Source: Spirochaetia bacterium
GTDB taxonomy: Bacteria > Spirochaetota > Spirochaetia > Treponematales > Treponemataceae
Assembly: GCA_900770075.1 (NCBI GenBank)
Contig: CAAGIZ010000109.1
Location: 1-13,813 of the forward strand
Length of the DNA stretch: 13,813 bases
Direction: 5' to 3'
The stretch's first letter is position 1. Every line of letters starts with the position of its first letter. Under the pieces are notes generated by a model that saw nothing but the letters and a program-made list of their open reading frames with translations, had not been told where the DNA came from and made no database searches. The position numbers and the translations under genes are program-made. Positions 6,576 through 12,833 of the stretch are shown piece by piece.

Positions 6576-6755
6576 TCAGGGATTGTCCCAAAAGTACAGT
6601 TCATAGTGAGCCGTAAAAACGCAGTTTTTACAGGTTCCCTAATGTCATTCCGAAGTTATTTCGGAAATCCATACACTATATACGGTGCACCGTGTCTGGT
6701 GCAGATGATACTTATCATACAGCCCCCGCCTGCCGGTCTGTTCCGCCGGACAGCA
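6576..6755. repeat. String of short palindromes upstream of lysS
   Basis: Most of the 268-bp gap between the MFS gene and lysS is a chain of separate hairpins. GTAAAAAC-GCA-GTTTTTAC (6613-6631) is extended by CC/GG with one bulged base. TTCCGAA-GTTAT-TTCGGAA is at 6648-6666. The perfect 12-mer ACGGTGCACCGT is at 6682-6693. ATGAT-ACTT-ATCAT is at 6705-6718, and a stem with one bulge is at about 6740-6755. The motif GTCATTCCGAA at 6644-6654 resembles a hairpin word I recall from intergenic repeats in many bacterial genomes (unverified). A GGGATTGTCCC word is at about 6580-6590. The lysS promoter must lie in or near this stretch, but I could not identify it with confidence. Confidence 0.55.
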
Positions 6756-6784
6756 TTTAAATTAGAGTATCCTTAATTTTACAT

Positions 6785-6824
6785 AAAAAAATCACTTTAG
6801 ACAACGAGGGGGACAGAAGTTGTC
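6785..6824 (-). terminator. Possible terminator after the MFS gene
   Basis: On the minus strand GACAAC (6824-6819, overlapping the stop codon) pairs with GTTGTC (6805-6800) across a 13-nt loop. A seven-T run follows eight bases later (6791-6785). The stem is short and the T-run delayed, so this is a weak candidate. Confidence 0.35.
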
Positions 6825-8013
6825 AGGAGGGCAAATCCGTCTTTTTTTTCAGCAGGAAATTCACCACCGAAAGAACAATCATCACCACGGCATTTATCAG
6901 AAGCAGACAGACCGCCCCTGCCAGTCCTATTTTATCCGCTGCAATGCCAACAATCTGCGGGGTTATTATGCCTCCAAGGGCAGCAATGGCAAGGAGCATG
7001 GAAGTGCCCAGGTCAGAGCCCACAATGGCAGCCGAAGCATTTGAAACCGTAGTAGGATAAATTCCTGCAAAGAAAAACCCCAACCCTACGATTGCAAAGG
7101 TGATTACGCCGAGATTTTTTGTTGAAATCAGTACGATAAAGAAAAGAGCCGTAATCAGACAGTCAAAAAGTATGATTGTCTGTTTTTTTACTCTTCTGGA
7201 AATGTATGCCGTCAAAAGCCTTCCGAACAAAACCGCAAGCCAGGTAAAAGAAACAAGGGAATTTGCAAAAGCAGGCGACATGATTCCCATATTTTTAAAA
7301 TATGTGACGAACCAGCCGTTTACGCAGTTTTCAAGCCCCAGATAAAAAAACAAGAGAAGGCCTGAAAGATAAAAGAGAGGATGCTTCCAGAAAGGAACAG
7401 TTTCTTTACGGGCAGTCTTTTCTTTTTTTTCTGCGGAATTGTTTTTCCCGGAAAAATCTAAAGTCAGCATATAAAAGGCAGAACAAAGTGAAGCAAAGAC
7501 CAGGGTGTATACGATTGCCCGCCATGAAAAACCAAAATAAAAAAAGCCGGACATTATCATGGGAGCACAAAAGGCACCTACGGCAAAAATCATGTGCAGG
7601 ATGTTGAGGGCAGCCGGGGTTCCGTCAGTATTTTCGTTGATGTAGGCATTGTTAATAACGCTGTAACAGCCCCGGCTTATTCCAAGAAGGACAAAAAGCA
7701 GAAACAGGACAGAAACGTGGGGCAAAAAGGAAATGCCAGCAAGAGAAAGCGGCATAAAAAGCGAAGTGATGAATATGGAAAGTTTTCTTCCTAAAAGCCC
7801 GGTCAAAAAGGGATTAACAAAACTTGCCAGGAAGTTTCCTATGGCAAAAAAAGAAAGAAGCGAACCGGCAACTGCAAAACTGATTTTAGCCTCCTCAATC
7901 ACATAAGGCAAAATCGCACCTACAATAAGCACCATCGCTCCGTTTACAAAAAACGAAAAATAATTCGGAAGAAATTTTCTGAATTTCACAGTGTCCTTAC
8001 AAGTTTCAGTCAT
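6823..8013 (-). CDS. Major facilitator superfamily transporter
   Basis: A 396-residue inner-membrane secondary transporter with about 12 hydrophobic helices in two halves. These are joined by a basic cytoplasmic loop near residues 190-215 (FSGKNNSAEKKEKTARKE). NGAMVLIVGAILPYV in helix 1, GRKLSIFI in the first half, the motif-A-like GRLLTAYISRRVKKQ in the second half, and GFFFAGIYPTTVSNA are typical. The overall look is closest to the sugar-proton symporter type (FucP/GlcP-like), but the substrate cannot be read from sequence. ATG at 8013 is preceded by AAAGGA. It starts 27 bp after thiamine pyrophosphokinase on the same strand, so the two are probably co-transcribed. A thiamine-related or nucleoside-like substrate is possible but unproven. 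Confidence 0.9.
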   Translation of the reverse strand: MTETCKDTVKFRKFLPNYFSFFVNGAMVLIVGAILPYVIEEAKISFAVAGSLLSFFAIGNFLASFVNPFLTGLLGRKLSIFITSLFMPLSLAGISFLPHVSVLFLLFVLLGISRGCYSVINNAYINENTDGTPAALNILHMIFAVGAFCAPMIMSGFFYFGFSWRAIVYTLVFASLCSAFYMLTLDFSGKNNSAEKKEKTARKETVPFWKHPLFYLSGLLLFFYLGLENCVNGWFVTYFKNMGIMSPAFANSLVSFTWLAVLFGRLLTAYISRRVKKQTIILFDCLITALFFIVLISTKNLGVITFAIVGLGFFFAGIYPTTVSNASAAIVGSDLGTSMLLAIAALGGIITPQIVGIAADKIGLAGAVCLLLINAVVMIVLSVVNFLLKKKTDLPS

Positions 8014-8040
8014 TTTAGAGATTCCTTTATCCTTTTTTTC

Positions 8041-8709
8041 TTATTCTGCAAAAACTTCAACCAGCAGAACAAGTCCTTTTTCTACCCGCACAAAAGCCTG
8101 TTTGCCGGGCAGGTTTTCATTGCTCGTAGTATAAACGTATTCAGATGAAACACTTCCCTTTTTAAGGGGAAATTTTGCATCCGAAATTTCAACTCCAAAA
8201 ACATCCCCAAAAACCGGCAGAAGGGAAAAATACCGGCATCCGCCGTTCACAAAAGCTCCTTCGCTTCCGACTATTTTCATTGTGGAAAAATCATCGGCCA
8301 TAACAGCCCTGCATCCACGGTTAAAAAGCCACAGCAGGGCAGAAACGTTGGCAAAAGTGTGGTCAAACCGGTCTCCTGCAGTTCCAGCCAGAAAAAAATC
8401 CCGAAACCCCCGCCTGAAACCTTCCTTTACGGCAAAAAAAGAATCTGTGTCATCTTTTTCTCTGGGAAGAACAAGGGTTTCCGCAGAAATTTTCTTTTTT
8501 GCCAGTCCGGGATTTTTCAAAGAATCAAAATCACCCGCCACAAGGTTCGGTTCAATCCCCAGTTTTTTGGAATGGGAAAGCCCTCCGTCACAGAAAATGT
8601 TAAAGTCATCCGGCAAAAGGAGGGACTTTATCCGCCTGTAATTTTGAATTTTTGCGGCACCAAAAATTGCACACCGCATTTTACAAAGATTTTCAGACAT
8701 TTCAGACAT
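8041..8709 (-). CDS. thiN: Thiamine pyrophosphokinase
   Basis: Transfers pyrophosphate from ATP to thiamine, making the cofactor thiamine diphosphate; cytoplasmic. With the start at 8709 the protein has 222 residues, normal for the family. Motifs: CDGGLSHSKKLGIEPNLVAG (residues 40-59), with GDFDS at 59-63; KDDTDS (85-90); and GTAGDRFDHTFANVSAL (109-125) in the catalytic pocket. The frame is open further upstream into the preceding SPOR gene, but the family fold begins near MRCAIFGAAKI, so starts at 8709, 8700 or 8682 are all possible. The start region holds a 9-base direct duplication (ATGTCTGAA twice). No good Shine-Dalgarno sits at normal distance; GAGG lies 15 bases upstream. It is flanked by the SPOR gene and the MFS gene on the same strand. 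No TPP riboswitch was seen. Confidence 0.9.
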   Translation of the reverse strand: MSEMSENLCKMRCAIFGAAKIQNYRRIKSLLLPDDFNIFCDGGLSHSKKLGIEPNLVAGDFDSLKNPGLAKKKISAETLVLPREKDDTDSFFAVKEGFRRGFRDFFLAGTAGDRFDHTFANVSALLWLFNRGCRAVMADDFSTMKIVGSEGAFVNGGCRYFSLLPVFGDVFGVEISDAKFPLKKGSVSSEYVYTTSNENLPGKQAFVRVEKGLVLLVEVFAE

Positions 8710-8734
8710 ATTGGTTTTTGAAAACCTCAAAACT

Positions 8735-9784
8735 CTACTCAAAAAGCGGATAACACTCAAAACCGGCATTCCTAAGTTCATTTCCCATTGTACCCGCCTT
8801 GTTTTCATCAACTACAACAAGGTAATATTTTGTTCCGCTGGGCCGCACTTCTTCGGTAATGCGGGCTTCAAAGCCTTTTTGCTTTAGGTTTGAAACAAGT
8901 CTTTCTGCATTTCCCTTTTCCCGGAAAAGTCCCAGCTGCTGGCGCAGGATTTTTTCGTCGGCCGGAAGTTCACCGTTTTTTCCGCCGGCTTTTTCAGGCT
9001 GAACTTTGTTTCCTTCCTGATTTTCTGAATTTTTTACACCGGCAACTTCAGGTATTGAATCTGACTTTCTTGGAACAAAATACCAGAAAGGAGCCGGCAG
9101 AACCTGAATTTCTCCCTTTACCACCGCCGCTTCCAGACTCTTGGGAAATTCCTTTTTCAGCCGGGCGGCATAAGTTTCTTCCCCGGTAATGTGCCACAAA
9201 GTAAGCAAAACCTGAGGATGAACAGCCTTCATGGAATCAAGAGAGGAATAGGTTTTCAGCATTGCAATGGTTTCGGAAATCTCATCTGCTTTCTGGGCCT
9301 TGCACAACAAAGCCCACTGCTCGTAAAGTTTTATATAACTTACAATCGAAGGATTCGTGGAATTCCGGACGGAAGAATTCAGGTAATTCTGAGCCGTAGC
9401 CCAGTCTCCGCCGCTCAGGGCACACCGCACAGCATCCAGAACAAGCTGTTCGCTGGATTTTTTTTCCATTCCTTCAGCATCCCCCGCAGCAATTGCAGCC
9501 GCCTTCACGTAAAAGGTCATTGCTTCCTGAAAATTTCCGCCCTGTTCCAGCACCCCTGCCAGAAAAGCATAGCCGGAACGCCTGTCTGCCGGAGTATTCA
9601 GGGAAGGAACATTTTGTTTAAGATAATTTACGGCCTGCTCAAGGGTGTCTTTTGACGCAGCAGCAAGGGCGGCATTTTTTGCGCTAAGCGGTGCACCCCC
9701 GGCAAGTTCCCCAGCACCAGCCACAGGCAGAAAAACAAAGAAAGAGAGAGTTAAAATAAAAAAGGTCTTTAAAAAGCGTTTCAT
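8735..9784 (-). CDS. Secreted protein with helical repeats and C-terminal SPOR domain
   Basis: A 349-residue protein. It has a signal peptide at residues 1 to about 24 (MKRFLKTFF, hydrophobic core, then PVAGA-GE) with no lipobox cysteine, so it is predicted periplasmic. Residues about 30-210 are helical with TPR-like pairs, for example FLAGVLEQGGNFQEAMTFYV and SGGDWATAQNYLNSSV. A polar linker rich in K, E, G and N spans about 235-270. The C-terminal SPOR domain follows: QQLGLFREKGNAERLVSNL, then KQKGFEARI, YYLVVV and ELRNAGFECYPLF. SPOR domains bind peptidoglycan strands stripped of stem peptides, often at the division site. Its ATG overlaps the stop of the LapA-domain gene (ATGA), indicating translational coupling. 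The exact envelope role is unknown. Confidence 0.88.
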   Translation of the reverse strand: MKRFLKTFFILTLSFFVFLPVAGAGELAGGAPLSAKNAALAAASKDTLEQAVNYLKQNVPSLNTPADRRSGYAFLAGVLEQGGNFQEAMTFYVKAAAIAAGDAEGMEKKSSEQLVLDAVRCALSGGDWATAQNYLNSSVRNSTNPSIVSYIKLYEQWALLCKAQKADEISETIAMLKTYSSLDSMKAVHPQVLLTLWHITGEETYAARLKKEFPKSLEAAVVKGEIQVLPAPFWYFVPRKSDSIPEVAGVKNSENQEGNKVQPEKAGGKNGELPADEKILRQQLGLFREKGNAERLVSNLKQKGFEARITEEVRPSGTKYYLVVVDENKAGTMGNELRNAGFECYPLFE

Positions 9785-10224
9785 ACTTCGTTAGGATCTG
9801 CCGGTTTTGGCACGGTGTTTACGCTTGCGGCATCAGGCTTTTTATCCACAGGACGGCGGATTTTAAAGTCAAAAATCGTCTTTTCTTCCTCTCTGGCGGC
9901 TTTTTTTGCAGTTTTTTCTGAGTTTTTTTCCGCTCCAGCCTGCTGTTTTTCCAGTTTTTCACCATCCACCGTACCGTTCTTTCCCTTTTCCTCTGACTTT
10001 TCCTTTTTTAAAGCTTTTGACGGATGTTTTTTAAACATTGCAAACGGAAGCATTACGATGATTCCACCCAAAAAGGACACAAGCACCGTCAGAAAAACAG
10101 GCACCTTGTGGAAAGTATAAAACACGAGATTAACATCGCATTTATTGATTTCTTCAAGGTTAAAACCGCAGAAAATCGTTACGATTACGAGAAGAATTAT
10201 GGTTCCTATTAGTTTTAATGGCAT
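9781..10224 (-). CDS. LapA-domain (DUF1049) inner-membrane protein
   Basis: A 147-residue protein. The ATG at 10224 is preferred over an in-frame upstream start at 10245 because GGAGGT lies seven bases before it. Two membrane helices occur at about residues 4-23 (IGTIILLVIVTIFCGFNL) and 42-63 (VPVFLTVLVSFLGGIIVML), joined by a short NKCDVNLVFYTFHK loop. This is the pattern of the lipopolysaccharide assembly A domain. A long cytoplasmic tail of about 80 residues, rich in K and E, follows the second helix and is predicted to be disordered or coiled. In E. coli LapA works with the TPR protein LapB in controlling LPS synthesis. Here the coupled neighbour is a TPR-like SPOR protein that is exported. 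Treponemes lack classical LPS, so the role must differ; the assignment rests on topology and pattern only. Confidence 0.75.
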   Translation of the reverse strand: MPLKLIGTIILLVIVTIFCGFNLEEINKCDVNLVFYTFHKVPVFLTVLVSFLGGIIVMLPFAMFKKHPSKALKKEKSEEKGKNGTVDGEKLEKQQAGAEKNSEKTAKKAAREEEKTIFDFKIRRPVDKKPDAASVNTVPKPADPNEV

Positions 10225-10267
10225 ATTACAAACCTCCAGTTTCAAAATATTTACGTCAGATGATTGC

Positions 10268-10310
10268 GAGTTCGCAGGCGAACTCTGCGGCTTTTCTTGC
10301 GAAAACCCGC
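10268..10310. repeat. Two adjacent hairpins between miaB and the LapA-domain gene
   Basis: GAGTTCGC-AG-GCGAACTC (10268-10285) is a perfect palindrome. One base later, 10287-10310 folds as GCGG-x-TTTTC with loop TTGC and GAAAA-x-CCGC, nine pairs and one C-C mismatch. Read on the minus (gene) strand, the second stem has a GCAA loop, a GNRA tetraloop closed by C-G. No T-tract follows either hairpin, so neither is a standard terminator for miaB. Confidence 0.6.
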
Positions 10311-10322
10311 CACATCAACGGT

Positions 10323-11729
10323 CTATTGCACAATCTCTCCTTTAAATGTATTTCCGTTCAAGGATAACAACTTCACCGTTACGAAGGTGCCTATCTGGTT
10401 TTTGGCGGCTTTAAATGCTACCCGCTCATTCTGTTCGGTCTTGCCCAAAAGCTCCGTTTCATCGTCCCGGCTTACTATGTCTGCAAGAACGGTTACGGTT
10501 TTTCCAATCCGCTGGTTCATAACTTGTGCAGTGTGCTTCAGCTGCAGGTCAATCACCTTTTTAAGCCGCTCCTTTTTTACCGCCAGATCAATCTGACCGT
10601 CAAACTTCGCAGCAGGAGTTCCCTCTCTTGGATTATAATAGTACATAAATGCACTTTCAAATTTTATCTCTTCCATAAACGAAAGAATGTCTTCAAACTG
10701 TTCTTCCGTCTCACCGGGAAATCCCACCATAAGGTCAGTTATGATTTCCACATCCGGCACTTCCCGGCGCAGTTTTTTTACCAGTTCAATAAAGTCTTCC
10801 CTGGTGTTCTTGCGGTTCATTCTCCGAAGAATTTCAGAATTTCCGTGCTGGGCAGCGATATGGAAGCCCCTGCAAATATGACTGTCTTCTGCAATCACCT
10901 GAATAAGTTCATCGCTAAAATCGTTGGGATTGGAAGATTCAAAGCGAATCCACTTTATGGAAGAAGCAGTTTTGTCGAGATGAAGGCTTATCTTCTTCAA
11001 AAGCTTAGGAAAATTCAGTTCTCCCCCTTCCGCAGTTTCGTCTTTACAGCGGTAAGCGTTTACATTCTGCCCCAAAAGCGTAATTTCCTTTACGCCCCGG
11101 GCCGAAAGAAAGTCAATTTCCGCCAGAATCTGCTCCACAGGCCGGCTTACTTCCCGCCCCCTTACGTAAGGAACGATGCAGTAAGTACAGAAGTTATTGC
11201 AGCCGTGCATAATCGGAACAAAGGTACTGAAAGCCTGCTGTTCATAACTGATTTTCGGGAAGGTGTATTCAGAATCCTCTTCGATTTTAAATCCCTTTTT
11301 GTGCTCCTCGGCAGCAGTGATTATCTCCCCGAATTTGCTTTTTCCAAAGGTTCCCACCACAAAATCGATTACCGGATAGTCTTTTTTAACGCTGTCCAGA
11401 AGACGCTCAGCCATGCAGCCCATAAGAACAACATAAAAAGGAACAACGCCCTTTTCTTCCACATATTTTACCGCCGGCTGCATCTCTTCAAGACGGGTTT
11501 TAGCCCCCGGCTCCTTGTGGCGGATTTTCTTAACTCCAGAATAATACCCCAGCCGTCCGAAAATTCTGTTTTCCGCAGACCCCCGGACAGAACAGGTATT
11601 GATAACAACCATGTCCGCCAGTTCCGGCTCCGAAGCCTTAGTCCAGCCCCGGCTTATAAAAAGCTGCTCAACGGCGGCCGACTCGGCAATATTCATCTCG
11701 CACCCATAGGTTTCAAAAAAATAAGTCAT
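10323..11729 (-). CDS. miaB: tRNA-2-methylthio-N6-dimethylallyladenosine synthase
   Basis: Radical SAM enzyme that adds the methylthio group to i6A37 in tRNAs reading UNN codons. The 468 residues comprise an N-terminal UPF0004 domain with cluster ligands Cys10 (TYGCEMN), Cys46 (NTCSVRGSAENRI) and Cys105 (LMGCMAERL). The radical SAM motif is GCNNFCTYC, with Cys177, Cys181 and Cys184, then IVPYVRGREVSRP and LLGQNVNAY. A TRAM domain ends the protein (ELLGKTEQNERVAF onward). NTCSVRG, GREVSRP and GQNVNAY favour MiaB over MtaB or RimO. Two oddities: the spacing Cys46 to Cys105 is about 25 residues longer than in E. coli MiaB, with a basic insert near 65-98. The usual HLPVQSGS-type motif reads HIAAQHGN (290-297). 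The ATG overlaps the folE2 stop (ATGA), so the two are coupled. Confidence 0.95.
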   Translation of the reverse strand: MTYFFETYGCEMNIAESAAVEQLFISRGWTKASEPELADMVVINTCSVRGSAENRIFGRLGYYSGVKKIRHKEPGAKTRLEEMQPAVKYVEEKGVVPFYVVLMGCMAERLLDSVKKDYPVIDFVVGTFGKSKFGEIITAAEEHKKGFKIEEDSEYTFPKISYEQQAFSTFVPIMHGCNNFCTYCIVPYVRGREVSRPVEQILAEIDFLSARGVKEITLLGQNVNAYRCKDETAEGGELNFPKLLKKISLHLDKTASSIKWIRFESSNPNDFSDELIQVIAEDSHICRGFHIAAQHGNSEILRRMNRKNTREDFIELVKKLRREVPDVEIITDLMVGFPGETEEQFEDILSFMEEIKFESAFMYYYNPREGTPAAKFDGQIDLAVKKERLKKVIDLQLKHTAQVMNQRIGKTVTVLADIVSRDDETELLGKTEQNERVAFKAAKNQIGTFVTVKLLSLNGNTFKGEIVQ

Positions 11730-12526
11730 AAACCTTCCTTGTCACAGTCTCCCGAAAACTCCGCACAGGCATAAGCATCGTGAAAGTGAATGCTCTCGTA
11801 ATTGGTACATTCCACCTTAAACCACCGGAAACCCATTTTTTTAAGCCCCAGATACACTTCCCGAACCATATCCTCAACAAACATAGGATTTTCGTAGGCA
11901 TGCTCGGTTACGAATTTTTCATCCTGCCGCTTCAGCACGGAATAAAGGGGTGTAGAAGCACAGTTTTCAATCATTTCGATTATATCTTCAATCCAGAAAA
12001 ACTCCGAATACAAAACCTTGACCTTTACACAGCCCCTCTGGTTGTGAGCCCCAAACTGACTTATAGCCTTGCTGCAGGGACACAAAGTTGCCACAGGAAC
12101 TTCAATCCCCACAAAAAACTTCGAATCCATCCCCCGGTCTTTTTTTTCGCTTTCCCCTTCGTAAGTGCAGTCATAGCGCATAAAACCGCTGGCACCAGTA
12201 ACAGGAGCATTTTTTTCTATAAAATACGGAAAACTCACCCTTCCAAAAGCCCGCTGGGCATCCAGTTTTACCCTGATTTCTTCAAGCATCTCAAGAAAAT
12301 TCTTCATGGAAATGTCAGAATGATACCTGTGGAACACCTCGATAAAACGGCTCATGTGAGTACCCTTAAAATCATGGGGCAGGTTTACAAACAGGTTTAC
12401 ACAGGCCGTAGTATTCTGCACTTTTTTGTTTTTATCCAGCACCTGAACCGGGTATTTTACGTTTTTTACCCCCACTTTCTGCAAAGGAACTTCCCTCGTA
12501 TCAGGTGAGTTTTGAATGTCAATCAT
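11726..12526 (-). CDS. folE2: GTP cyclohydrolase FolE2 (type IB)
   Basis: Converts GTP to 7,8-dihydroneopterin triphosphate, the first step of folate synthesis and also of the queuosine precursor route; cytoplasmic, metal dependent. The 266-residue length fits. Family signatures: MIDIQNSPDTREVPLQKVG at the N-terminus, HMSRFIEV (57-64), VATLCPCSKAIS (145-156, with metal-ligand Cys149) and FGAHNQRG (158-165). ENPMFVEDMVR (212-222) and NYESIHFHDA (242-251) carry conserved Glu and His. It is unrelated in sequence to the common FolE, and FolE2 does not require zinc strictly. ATG at 12526 has only a weak GAG-type ribosome site. It is coupled to miaB downstream by a 4-base overlap. A hairpin-filled gap of 307 bp separates it from folD upstream on the same strand, so co-transcription with folD is uncertain. 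Confidence 0.96.
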   Translation of the reverse strand: MIDIQNSPDTREVPLQKVGVKNVKYPVQVLDKNKKVQNTTACVNLFVNLPHDFKGTHMSRFIEVFHRYHSDISMKNFLEMLEEIRVKLDAQRAFGRVSFPYFIEKNAPVTGASGFMRYDCTYEGESEKKDRGMDSKFFVGIEVPVATLCPCSKAISQFGAHNQRGCVKVKVLYSEFFWIEDIIEMIENCASTPLYSVLKRQDEKFVTEHAYENPMFVEDMVREVYLGLKKMGFRWFKVECTNYESIHFHDAYACAEFSGDCDKEGL

Positions 12527-12570
12527 AATTCACTCTCAGGTCAAATGTTGAGTTTTTCGTTTTTTATTTT

Positions 12571-12830
12571 GGGTGGCTTTTTGGCTGGCCCGGCTCCTTC
12601 GACAGGCTCAGGAGCCAAACCAGCCAAAAACCAGGCTATCCGGGGTTCCGCTACCGCTTCATTCCTTCGGGAGGTAAAGCAAAGCTTCACCACCCGAAGG
12701 AACGGCTCCGCCGCCCCTCCTATCCTTGCCACGACAGTGGCAAGCCGTGCGCACTTTGCGCACACGTCAATAAACGAGTTTGAGTGCAAAAGCACTCAAA
12801 CTCTCAGGGGTTGGGCTATGCCCAATCCCC
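12571..12830. repeat. Composite hairpin array between folD and folE2 (repeat copy 2 plus four palindromes)
   Basis: Fills most of a 307-bp gap. (1) TTTTTGGCTGG (12578-12588) pairs with 12620-12630, enclosing GGCTCCT (12592-12598) paired with 12610-12616 around a TTCGACAGGCTCAGG word. (2) TTCCTTCGGG (12662-12671) pairs perfectly with 12693-12702, and inside it 12673-12680 pairs with 12684-12691 (7 of 8) over an AAA loop. (3) CTTGCCAC (12725-12732) pairs with 12737-12744. (4) GTGCGCA (12747-12753) pairs with 12757-12763. (5) A perfect 12-bp stem joins 12776-12787 and 12792-12803. (6) A 10-bp stem with one bulge spans 12807-12830, ending 3 bases before the folD stop. None has a T-tract on the gene strand. 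A/T-rich sequence fills 12541-12570. Open frames crossing it translate repeat words and are not genes. Confidence 0.75.
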
Positions 12831-12833
12831 GTG

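Noticed and set aside
6555..6822. T-box leader or tRNA gene upstream of lysS
   Set aside because: No T-box core and no cloverleaf with CCA-type acceptor or TTC-loop pattern could be assembled from the palindromes.
8014..8740. TPP riboswitch for thiN and the MFS gene
   Set aside because: There are only 25-27 bases of non-coding DNA at either junction and no CTGAGA-type TPP core.
10524..11774. Plus-strand open frame of 416 codons
   Set aside because: It is antisense to miaB, whose family motifs are unmistakable on the minus strand; the frame stays open because of miaB codon usage.
12776..12830. Possible integron attC site (GTTGGGC resembles the R'' core)
   Set aside because: The complementary half lies only 3 bases away and reads GCCCAAT instead of ending in AAC; the attC arrangement of paired L and R boxes is missing and no integrase or cassette is present.
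12527..12833. THF riboswitch before folE2
   Set aside because: The gap consists of simple hairpins; I found none of the conserved THF-riboswitch core, and the palindromes are unlike its pseudoknotted fold.
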